A stretch of 5,431 nucleotides of DNA from JBGPJM01 sp041485385 (GCA_041485385.1 JBGPJM010000277.1:1-5431); one strand, 5' to 3'; counted from the first letter of the stretch, positions 1 to 5,431 are shown. Numbers and translations are program-made. The notes: generated by a model not told the origin, from the sequence alone.

Positions 1-1
1 C

Positions 2-829
2 ACCGAATATACCCCCGGCGACCCCGTCCGCCCCGGCCTCCAGCCCCACGCCCCCAACACGGTCGCCCTCACCACCTACCGCCACGCCCTGAACCTCGCG
101 GCGGAGCTCACCGCCCCGCTCAGCACCCACCTCGCCGAATCCCCCGAGGAGCGAGACTTCATCGCCGGGGCCCGCGGCCCCCAGCGAGACCTCCTCGAGC
201 GCCTCGGCATCTGGGACGACTCCATCCTCGCCGAGATCGGCCGCGACCAGCACCCCGTCCAGCACCTCCGCGCCGTCCTCCAAGCCGCGCCCTTTCTCGT
301 CGCCCACGTCAACGACGCCGACGACGAGGCCATCGCCACCCTCTCCGCCACGCTTGCCACCGTCGCCTATTGCCCCCGCGCCTCCGACTACTTCGCCGCC
401 CCGCGCCACTTCGGTCCGCACCGTTACCGCGACATGCTCGACGCCGGTATCCCCGTCGCCCTCGGCACCGACTCGATCGTGAACCTCCCACCCTCCGCCG
501 CAAGTCGCGCCATCAGCATCCTCGACGAAATGCGCTACCTCTTCCGGCGCGACCAGATCGATCCGACCACCCTTCTCCGAATGGCTACCCGGAACGGGGC
601 AACCGCGCTCGGCCTCGACCCGGCCATGTTCAGTCTGAATCGATCCCCCTCCCAGCCGGCGATGCCACTGGTGGGGTTGGTCGCCATAGACCTTCCCCAC
701 GCACCTGATTCGCGCTCCGATACCCTCCGGGCCACCTTATCGACCGAGGCCCCGCCCGAACTTTTGCTCAACCGCAACGGTTCCTGTCATGCCGGAACTG
801 ATGCTGTTTGGCCAGAGCGGCGTGTATAG
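2..829 (+). CDS. Amidohydrolase-superfamily deaminase (ATZ/TRZ or SAH-deaminase-like), C-terminal part
   Basis: This is the last 275 residues of a metal-dependent hydrolase; the N-terminus, including the usual HxH metal site, lies upstream of the window. In order, the sequence shows LQPHAPNTV (residues 13-21; compare the PHAPYT of this family), STHLAESPEE (41-50, with probable metal ligand His43 and catalytic Glu46), LVAHVND (99-105, probable ligand His102), YCPRASDYF (123-131) and VALGTDSIVN (152-161, with Asp157 as the expected ligand and proton carrier). The C-terminal helix RNGATALGL is also typical. Members of this family deaminate purines, pterins, triazines or S-adenosylhomocysteine in the cytoplasm. 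The CPR-type motif recalls aminodeoxyfutalosine deaminases of menaquinone synthesis and related planctomycete proteins, but the substrate cannot be read from this fragment. The stretch between His43 and His102 is longer than I remember for SAH deaminase. The gene ends in TAG 82 bases before the resB start. The family call is firm and the substrate is open. Confidence 0.85.
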   Translation, partial: TEYTPGDPVRPGLQPHAPNTVALTTYRHALNLAAELTAPLSTHLAESPEERDFIAGARGPQRDLLERLGIWDDSILAEIGRDQHPVQHLRAVLQAAPFLVAHVNDADDEAIATLSATLATVAYCPRASDYFAAPRHFGPHRYRDMLDAGIPVALGTDSIVNLPPSAASRAISILDEMRYLFRRDQIDPTTLLRMATRNGATALGLDPAMFSLNRSPSQPAMPLVGLVAIDLPHAPDSRSDTLRATLSTEAPPELLLNRNGSCHAGTDAVWPERRV

Positions 830-867
830 TTTGGTTCGGTTCGAAAGTGCTGGGAGGCGGAGCGGAT

Positions 868-904
868 GGGGGGGCGACGGGGGCGGAGGAGGGAGGGGGC
901 AGGG
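868..904 (+). promoter_or_regulatory. Candidate G-quadruplex in the resB leader
   Basis: On the sense strand the leader carries G-runs at 868-874 (7 G), 879-883 (5 G), 891-893 (3 G), 895-899 (5 G) and 902-904 (3 G). The first four are separated by loops of 4, 7 and 1 bases. This meets the usual rule of four runs of at least three G with loops of 1-7. It lies in the transcript just before the resB start and covers the purine-rich ribosome binding region, so folding could hide that site or hold it open. The motif is directly visible; folding and any regulatory role are inference. Confidence 0.5.
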
Positions 905-905
905 A
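885..905 (+). promoter_or_regulatory. Purine-rich ribosome binding region of resB
   Basis: A GGAGGAGGGAGG stretch at 885-896 is followed by AGGGA at 901-905, which sits six bases before the ATG at 912. The AGGGA has the better spacing, while the upstream repeats match the anti-Shine-Dalgarno better but are about 15 bases away. This region decides the resB start: the ATG at 789, in the same frame, has no purine-rich sequence before it. Confidence 0.55.
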
Positions 906-911
906 TCCTCA

Positions 912-3518
912 ATGAGCCAGAAGTGGATCAGAAGCAAGCAGTGGGATGGCCGGAACATCCCACCGGCGCTCTGGCCCGTCAAACTCTTCCTGCGCGCGTT
1001 CAGTTCGATCCCGCTCGCGATCTCGCTGCTCCTCTGCATCGCGCTCTACGGCACGCTCGCGAGTATCCCTATCGGCCTCATCGCGCTCGCACCGACCTAC
1101 GTGCTCTACGGCCTCTCGCTCGTCGCGATGATCGGCGTCCTCGCGCTCCTCCCGGCCTGCATCGTCACGGTCCTTCTGCGCCGCGCCGGGGCCGGCGCAC
1201 CGTCGCGCTTCCTCGCCGGCTTCGCCTCCGTCGTCATCCTCGCGCTGGGCGCGATCTGGCTCTGGGCCCATTTCCTCTGGCCCGCCATGCACTACAACCC
1301 CGTCACGCACTCCGGCTTCCGGCTCTTCGGCCCGTCCGTCGATTCCACCCGCGCCATCACCGTCCGCCGCCTCCCCGCGCTGGAGATGAGCGAACTCGAG
1401 TTCTACGCCTGGTGGCCGCTCAAGATCATCCTGTTGGCGTTCATCGTGAACATGATCACGGCGACCGTGCGCCGCATCGAGTTCACCTGGCACAACCTCG
1501 GCGTGCTCACCGTTCACACCGGTATCATCACCATCGCGCTGGGGAGCATCTACTACAGCTCCCTCAAGGAAGAGGGCGACATGCTCCTCCTCGCCGGCAC
1601 GCCCGACGCCCAGGGCCGCCCCACCCCCGGCCAGGTCGAAACCGGCTTCTTCGACAACACCCGGGTCGCCCTCTGGCTCAGTACCGGAGCTCAGTGGGAG
1701 ATGCACCCGCTGCACGCCGTGCCGCGCTACAACGACTACAACCTCGTCAGCGCCCTGGGCCCCGGCGGCGATGCCGACGACGGCGACGATGGGCGCACCC
1801 TCGATCTTGCCGTTGTCACCGGCAAGGAGCTCGGCGCCGGCGACCACGCGGCCGACGCCGGCCTCCGTCTCCGCATCATCGGCTACGGCTCCTACGTCAA
1901 CCTCAAGGAGCGCTGGGTCAAGAGCGATGAGCAAGGCGTCCCCGCCGCCGATTCCACGCCCCTTCGCAACGTCGACTTCCTCCGCGCCGAGGCGACCCCC
2001 GGCGCACGTCCCCCGTCGATCGCGTTTCGCCCCATGCACCCCAGCGGCCGCACCGTCGAGATGGGCGGCCTCCTCGGCATCGAATACGCCCGCGGCACCA
2101 GCCCCGCCCGCTGGCGCGACCTCACCGAGAATCTTCCCCCGGGCACACAGCACGCGCTCGTCGTCGAGATCCCGGGCATCAAGGACGACCAGGGTCAGCC
2201 CTTTCGCGCCGCCTACCCGGTCCAATCCGGCACGAAACTCCAGATCCAGGGCACCGGCTACGCCATCGAGGTCAAGGAGCTCTCCCCGGAGCCGCCATTC
2301 CCCATCATCACCCCCGGCTACGAAAACACCCGGAGCAGCATCGCCATCGTCCGCGTCACGCCCCCCGCACCGGCCCCCGGCGCGGCCGCCGACTCCGCCG
2401 CGCCCTTCGACCGCTGGCTCTACTACCGCTTCCCCGAGATCACCCAGGACATGCTCGACGCCGTGAACCAGCACGGTGGGGGGGTGCCCCGCCGCCGCCC
2501 CGCCGACCCAGCCATCCGCATCACCTACCTCGACTGCTCCATCTCCCAGGTCTACTTCGACGAGGTCGCTTCCATCACCGACGCCGCGCCCGCGGCCGAC
2601 CCTTCCGTCCGAGCGATTTTCCGCCCCGCCGGCGGCGCGCCACGCATCGTCGAGAGCCTCCGCACCGGCTCCACCTTCCAGATCGCCCCGCAGGCCTCTC
2701 TCCGCCTCGGCGAGCGCTGGTTCAGCGCCGTGCAGATCGAGGTCCCCGTTTCCATCCCAGAGTCCCAGCGCGACAAGGCCTCGATCGGCAACCACCAGCA
2801 CGCCGCCATCGCCGTCCAGATCACTCCTTCCGACCCCACCGCCCCGCAGTGGAAGAAGGTCCTCTGGCTCCCGTTCGCGCAGTACCTCCACATCGCCGCA
2901 GACCTCGCCCGCACCGTCGATCTCCCCGACGGCCGCCGTCTCTTCCTCGCCTTCGGTCGCGTCCGTCGCACGCTGCCCGACCTCGGCCTTCAACTCGTCG
3001 ACTTCCAGATGTTTCCCTACCCCGGCAGCGACACGCCCCGCGATTACAAGTCCGACCTGCTCGTTCTCCGCGCCGACCAGGACCAGATGAAGCAGGAGAT
3101 CCACCCCACAAGCCTGAACGAGCCGCTCCTGGTCCGCGTCCCCTTCCGCCCGCGCGAGGGCACCCCGCGGATCGCCGGCTTCGTGGGCCGCCTGGTGAGC
3201 TACGTCGTCCCCGTGCAATACAAGTTCTCGCAGGCCGGCTGGGACGCCGAGGGCTGGCGAGAGTCCAGCGCCGCCTCCGAGCGCGGCGACCTCGCCGCTC
3301 CGCGGGCCCGCTTCACCATCCTCGGAGTAGGCAACAATCCCGGTATCTACATCATCGCCACGGGCGCCGTCATGATGTCCCTCGGCATCCCCTGGGCCTT
3401 CTACATCAAGCCCCTCCTCGTCCAGCGCCAGAAGAAACGCATCCAGGCCGGCCTGGCCGCCCAGAACGCCAGGCCCCGTCCGGTCGGCTCGCCCGAGCCG
3501 GTAGGAGCGCAAGCATGA
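912..3518 (+). CDS. resB: ResB-like cytochrome c biogenesis protein (CcsB-type), enlarged
   Basis: This is the ResB/CcsB subunit of the System II cytochrome c synthetase, which with CcsA exports heme and presents it to apocytochrome c. The frame is open from 789, but I chose ATG 912. The extra 41 residues would overlap the upstream gene and mostly translate the G-runs as GGDGGGGG, and 912 has the ribosome binding site. The 868-residue protein has predicted helices near residues 31-51, 60-89, 100-123, 165-185, 198-215 and 810-831, with positive residues on the cytoplasmic side (RR after helices 2 and 4, QRQKKR after helix 6). Conserved-looking segments are EFYAWWP (163-169), RRIEF (187-191) and LTVHTG (199-204, where His202 may be the transmembrane heme ligand). 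Others are RWLYYRFPE (501-509), RDYKSDLLVL (710-719) and NNPGIYIIATG (808-818). The periplasmic domain (about 216-809) is much longer than in classical ResB of about 540 residues. The stop overlaps the ccsA start. No CXXCH is present. Confidence 0.9.
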   Translation: MSQKWIRSKQWDGRNIPPALWPVKLFLRAFSSIPLAISLLLCIALYGTLASIPIGLIALAPTYVLYGLSLVAMIGVLALLPACIVTVLLRRAGAGAPSRFLAGFASVVILALGAIWLWAHFLWPAMHYNPVTHSGFRLFGPSVDSTRAITVRRLPALEMSELEFYAWWPLKIILLAFIVNMITATVRRIEFTWHNLGVLTVHTGIITIALGSIYYSSLKEEGDMLLLAGTPDAQGRPTPGQVETGFFDNTRVALWLSTGAQWEMHPLHAVPRYNDYNLVSALGPGGDADDGDDGRTLDLAVVTGKELGAGDHAADAGLRLRIIGYGSYVNLKERWVKSDEQGVPAADSTPLRNVDFLRAEATPGARPPSIAFRPMHPSGRTVEMGGLLGIEYARGTSPARWRDLTENLPPGTQHALVVEIPGIKDDQGQPFRAAYPVQSGTKLQIQGTGYAIEVKELSPEPPFPIITPGYENTRSSIAIVRVTPPAPAPGAAADSAAPFDRWLYYRFPEITQDMLDAVNQHGGGVPRRRPADPAIRITYLDCSISQVYFDEVASITDAAPAADPSVRAIFRPAGGAPRIVESLRTGSTFQIAPQASLRLGERWFSAVQIEVPVSIPESQRDKASIGNHQHAAIAVQITPSDPTAPQWKKVLWLPFAQYLHIAADLARTVDLPDGRRLFLAFGRVRRTLPDLGLQLVDFQMFPYPGSDTPRDYKSDLLVLRADQDQMKQEIHPTSLNEPLLVRVPFRPREGTPRIAGFVGRLVSYVVPVQYKFSQAGWDAEGWRESSAASERGDLAAPRARFTILGVGNNPGIYIIATGAVMMSLGIPWAFYIKPLLVQRQKKRIQAGLAAQNARPRPVGSPEPVGAQA
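1183..1198. repeat. Short GC-rich inverted repeat inside resB
   Basis: GCGCCGG at 1183-1189 and CCGGCGC at 1192-1198 are exact inverted repeats around two bases. The site is coding sequence for the segment after the second ResB helix. In DNA of this composition such a palindrome can arise by chance, and I assign it no function. Confidence 0.25.
2478..2484 (+). repeat. Homopolymeric run of seven G inside resB
   Basis: Seven consecutive G encode part of the QHGGGVPRR segment (around ResB residues 520-529) in the periplasmic domain. The reading frame continues sensibly on both sides (RFPEITQDM before, PAIRITYLDCS after). The run stands out because the coding strand otherwise has C-runs, not G-runs. 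Loss or gain of one G would truncate ResB, so this is a possible slippage site or a place for a sequencing error. Confidence 0.6.
3503..3507 (+). promoter_or_regulatory. Ribosome binding site of ccsA
   Basis: AGGAG lies seven bases before the ATG at 3515, within the last codons of resB. It fixes the ccsA start although the frame is open far upstream (from 2849). Together with the ATGA overlap it points to translational coupling of the two subunits. Confidence 0.8.
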
Positions 3519-5350
3519 ACGGATTTCTGCGGCCGATCTGTATCCTCGCGGCCCTCGCCGCGGCCATCTCCGGTTTCGGCCCCCGCGCCGGCGCCCAGAC
3601 CGCCCCCGCCGGCAACGCCCACCCCAAGGAGCAGGCCGTCAGCGACTACGGCGGCGCCAGCCCTTTCGGCGACCCGGTTCCATCCTCGTTCGACATCAGC
3701 CGCAAGAAGGCCTTCGCGCACCAGGTCGATCTCTCTCCCCTCCGCGACCTGGCCGTCTTCAACGACGGTCGCCAGAAGATCCTCGACACCATCGCCCGCG
3801 AGACCGTCGCGGAGATCACCGGCAAGAAGAAGTACATCGACTTCGAGCCGATCTCCGGCGCCGCCGCCAACCAGATCGGCTCCGTCCCCGCCCGCAAGGT
3901 CAGCTATGACCCCCTCTTCACCTTCTTCGATCTGCTCATCGACCCGCTCTACTACGTCGACAAGCCCCTCATCCAGGTCGACTACCTCCCTCTGCGTGAG
4001 GCCATCCTCGCCACCGCCTACACGGAGACCAGCCCGCAATACGAGTGGTGGAAGAAGCAGGGCCGGCTCACCCCGTTGCTCGTCAACTCGAGTCTCCAGC
4101 AGGTCGCGCAGAGCAACGCCGCCAACCCGGCCTTCCAGCGAGCCCTGGGACGGGTCTCCAACGCCATGGGCCGCTTCGGCTTCAGTTGGCACAACCTCAT
4201 GCTCATCGCCCCGGCCACGCCCGATGGTCCGTGGGGCCACCTCTCCTCGCTCTCCGCCGAGTCTCCCGGCGGCAAGGCCATCACCGCTCTCGCCGTCGCC
4301 TGGCGCGCCGGCGACGCGCCAGGCGCGTGCGCCGCGATAAGTACCCTCGCCGCCGAGCTCCCCCGCATCAACGCCCAGAACTACCCCACGACGCGCCGTC
4401 AGGTCGAGCGCTTTTACAACGCCGCCAATCCCTTCGAATACGGCTACTGGATGTACTGCCTCGCCCTCGTCCAGCTCCTCCTCGCCTTCGGAACCGGCCG
4501 GCGATGGCTGGTGATCATGGGTGTCTCCACGCTCCTCGCGGCCATCGCCCTCCACCTCTCCGGCTTCGCCGCCCGCTGCTACATCGCCGAGCGCCTCGCC
4601 ATCCAGAACCAGTTCGAGTCCATGACCGGCCTCAGCCTCGGCGCCACGCTCGTCGGCACTGCCGTCATGATCCTGCGCCGTCAGTGGCTCTTCGGCGCGG
4701 CCGCCGCCGGCGTCGGCTTCATGGTCCTCATCACCGCCACGCAGACCGGCATCCCCGGCCTCAACATCGAGCGCGAGGCCCCCATCCTCAACACCTCCGT
4801 CCTCCTCAAGTACCACGTCACCACGGTTCTCACCAGCTACGGCCTCATCTCCCTTGGATTCATGGTCAGCCTCTTCTACCTCGGCACCTACTACGCGGCG
4901 AAGCTGCGGGCCAGGGCGGTGGGCGGGGGAGTGGGGGGGGTGGGGGGGACCGCCCTCGCGGCCATCCCGGGCGGCGGCTTTGTGGAAGTCTCCGCCGCCG
5001 CCCTCGGCCTGGGCGACGACGCCCCCAAGGGCACCCAGCGCGTCCTCTCCGATCTCGACAAGGCCCAGATGATCATCCTGCAGCTGGCCTTCTGGGGACT
5101 CGGCGTCGGGATCCTGCTGGGCGCCTGGTGGGCCGACCACTCCTGGGGCCGCTGGTGGGCCTTCGATCCCAAGGAGCTCTGGGCCCTCATCACCTGGCTC
5201 TGCTATCTCATCGTCATCCACCTCCGCCTCACCACCGGCAAGAACCGCGCGCTGGTCACCGCCTGGATGAGCGTCGTCGGCTTCTTCGTCATGCTCTGGA
5301 CGTACTTCGGCGTCAACCTGCTCCTGCCGGGGCTGCACGCCTACGCGTAG
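3515..5350 (+). CDS. ccsA: CcsA/ResC cytochrome c biogenesis protein with periplasmic N-terminal extension
   Basis: This is the heme-handling core subunit of System II, an inner-membrane member of the heme handling protein family. The 611-residue product starts with a signal peptide (hydrophobic 8-21, probable cut after AGA at 25-27). A periplasmic extension to about residue 308 follows, containing FNDGRQKILDTIARE (82-96) and VERFYNAANPF (297-307); similar segments occur in fused CcsBA proteins. Helices lie near 309-326, 331-350, 369-387, 392-410, 435-459, 519-538, 556-570 and 580-600. The WWD segment is WGRWWAFDPKELWAL (544-558). Candidate heme ligands are His434 (KYHV) and His608 (GLHAY) on the periplasmic side and His569 (IHLRL) in helix 7; His347 also lies in a helix. 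Classical CcsA has about 300-350 residues, so the N-terminal part is the addition. A glycine-rich insertion (about 469-488) enlarges the cytoplasmic loop between helices 5 and 6. Phe550 stands where Trp is usual. The start overlaps the resB stop, and TAG ends the gene. Confidence 0.93.
   Translation: MNGFLRPICILAALAAAISGFGPRAGAQTAPAGNAHPKEQAVSDYGGASPFGDPVPSSFDISRKKAFAHQVDLSPLRDLAVFNDGRQKILDTIARETVAEITGKKKYIDFEPISGAAANQIGSVPARKVSYDPLFTFFDLLIDPLYYVDKPLIQVDYLPLREAILATAYTETSPQYEWWKKQGRLTPLLVNSSLQQVAQSNAANPAFQRALGRVSNAMGRFGFSWHNLMLIAPATPDGPWGHLSSLSAESPGGKAITALAVAWRAGDAPGACAAISTLAAELPRINAQNYPTTRRQVERFYNAANPFEYGYWMYCLALVQLLLAFGTGRRWLVIMGVSTLLAAIALHLSGFAARCYIAERLAIQNQFESMTGLSLGATLVGTAVMILRRQWLFGAAAAGVGFMVLITATQTGIPGLNIEREAPILNTSVLLKYHVTTVLTSYGLISLGFMVSLFYLGTYYAAKLRARAVGGGVGGVGGTALAAIPGGGFVEVSAAALGLGDDAPKGTQRVLSDLDKAQMIILQLAFWGLGVGILLGAWWADHSWGRWWAFDPKELWALITWLCYLIVIHLRLTTGKNRALVTAWMSVVGFFVMLWTYFGVNLLLPGLHAYA
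4297..4325. repeat. Perfect 11-bp inverted repeat inside ccsA
   Basis: CGCCTGGCGCG at 4297-4307 and its exact reverse complement at 4315-4325 flank the seven-base loop CCGGCGA. It lies in the periplasmic-extension part of ccsA, coding for the AWRAGDAPGA segment. The hairpin would be very stable, but no T-run follows, so it is not an intrinsic terminator. It may affect message folding or simply reflect base composition. Confidence 0.6.
4921..4948 (+). other. Candidate G-quadruplex and long G-runs inside ccsA
   Basis: Runs of 3, 5, 8 and 7 G (4921-4923, 4925-4929, 4933-4940, 4942-4948) are separated by loops of 1, 3 and 1 bases, a near-ideal quadruplex pattern on the sense strand. They encode the VGGGVGGVGG stretch in the predicted cytoplasmic loop between helices 5 and 6, before the WWD segment. 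The frame remains intact through the run, since the WWD segment follows in the same frame. Length change in the runs would remove the catalytic C-terminal half. Confidence 0.55.
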
Positions 5351-5387
5351 CCAGATTTCAGGCTTGGTTCGTCTGAGGTGCATCCAG
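5351..5387. other. Intergenic spacer after ccsA
   Basis: This short spacer is visibly less GC-rich than the genes. A weak stem (TCAGGC 5358-5363 with GTCTGA 5371-5376, one wobble pair, loop of seven) has no T-run behind it, so I do not call a terminator. I see no convincing promoter. The GAGGTG at 5375-5380 belongs to the next start. Confidence 0.4.
5375..5380 (+). promoter_or_regulatory. Ribosome binding site of a possible gene at the right edge
   Basis: GAGGTG stands seven bases before the ATG at 5388, an ideal Shine-Dalgarno position. It is the main reason for choosing that ATG over the one at 5395. Confidence 0.5.
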
Positions 5388-5431
5388 ATGTCTCATGCGA
5401 AGTCAGGTCGGGTACCCAAGGACTTGGTTGC
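5388..5431 (+). CDS. Start of an unidentified gene, cut by the window edge
   Basis: The frame from ATG 5388 stays open to the window end and begins MSHAKSGRVPKDLV. A GAGGTG lies seven bases upstream and the ccsA stop is 37 bases before the start, so the gene could be co-transcribed with resB-ccsA. Its first codons (TCT, TCA, GGT, GTA, TTG, GTT) lack the heavy preference for C in third position seen in the three genes to the left. That may mean a different origin, or only the looser codon use of a gene start. A second ATG at 5395 in another frame is also open (MRSQVGYPRTWL) but has no ribosome binding site. I do not recognise the product; only 14 residues are visible. Confidence 0.42.
   Translation, partial: MSHAKSGRVPKDLV

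Noticed and set aside
167..181. GGGGCC-CGC-GGCCCC palindrome in the amidohydrolase gene
   Set aside because: Six-base GC-only arms in coding sequence, expected at this base composition.
770..782. Inverted repeat AACCG-CAA-CGGTT near the amidohydrolase end
   Set aside because: Five-base arms inside coding sequence without a T-run; likely chance.
808..830. Possible promoter: TATAGT at 825-830 with TTGGCC at 808-813
   Set aside because: The spacer is only 11 bases and there is no extended -10 motif; the match is weak in the known consensus and that of this organism is unknown.
836..850. GGTTCGAAA resembling a tRNA T-loop
   Set aside because: No acceptor, D-arm or anticodon arm can be built around it.
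789..911. Upstream ATG 789 as the resB start, giving 909 residues
   Set aside because: It has no ribosome binding site, overlaps the amidohydrolase gene by 41 bases, and the added peptide is mostly a translation of G-runs. ATG 912 is better.
909..3512. Long open frame of 867 codons on the minus strand opposite resB
   Set aside because: It mirrors the GC-rich, C-ending codons of resB. Its product is rich in Gly, Asp, Glu, Ala and Arg, without helices or motifs, while the plus-strand frame has clear ResB features.
2849..3514. In-frame 222-codon extension upstream of ccsA
   Set aside because: It lies wholly within resB, reads as Arg/Pro-rich shadow peptide, and the AGGAG plus signal peptide mark ATG 3515 as the start.
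5358..5376. Stem-loop after ccsA as a terminator
   Set aside because: Six pairs including a wobble, and no T-run follows; a start signal for another gene comes directly behind.
3401..5383. Long open frame of 660 codons on the minus strand opposite ccsA
   Set aside because: Same compositional shadow; the plus strand encodes a recognisable CcsA with membrane helices and the WWD segment.
5410..5427. GGGTACCC palindrome and CCAAG/CTTGG inverted repeat near the right edge
   Set aside because: Arms are short, and the region is probably the start of a coding sequence; no sign of an insertion sequence end or operator can be supported.

Overview
The window is strongly GC-rich, and its coding strand is rich in C because most codons end in C. 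It reads as a chromosomal segment of a Gram-negative-type bacterium that matures cytochrome c by System II (ResB/CcsA). The size and motif style of the two System II proteins suggest a planctomycete, perhaps of the Phycisphaerae. That assignment rests on remembered family resemblance, not on a search.

Layout, all on the + strand: (1) positions 2-829, the C-terminal part of an amidohydrolase-superfamily deaminase whose N-terminus lies outside the window; (2) positions 830-911, a short intergenic leader dominated by G-runs that could fold into a G-quadruplex and that carry the ribosome binding site of the next gene; (3) positions 912-3518, a very long ResB-type protein of 868 residues; (4) positions 3515-5350, a CcsA-type protein of 611 residues, whose start overlaps the resB stop as ATGA behind a good AGGAG; (5) positions 5351-5431, a less GC-rich tail in which a GAGGTG Shine-Dalgarno precedes an ATG at 5388 that stays open to the window edge, probably the start of another gene.

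ResB and CcsA together form the System II cytochrome c synthetase. It moves heme across the inner membrane and attaches it to CXXCH motifs of apocytochromes on the periplasmic side. The predicted topologies fit: ResB has six membrane helices and a periplasmic domain of about 590 residues, and CcsA has a signal peptide, a periplasmic extension of about 280 residues and eight helices. The expected heme-handling histidines and a tryptophan-rich WWD segment are present. The start/stop overlap indicates translational coupling. The amidohydrolase has no evident role in this process; a link through menaquinone synthesis is possible but unproven.

I see no transposon, CRISPR array, tRNA, rRNA or toxin-like system, and no convincing undescribed system. 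The most unusual content is three islands of long G-runs against a C-rich coding strand: one over the resB ribosome binding site, one inside resB and one inside a cytoplasmic loop of ccsA. The enlarged extracytoplasmic domains of both proteins and the possible gene at the right edge also deserve a second look.
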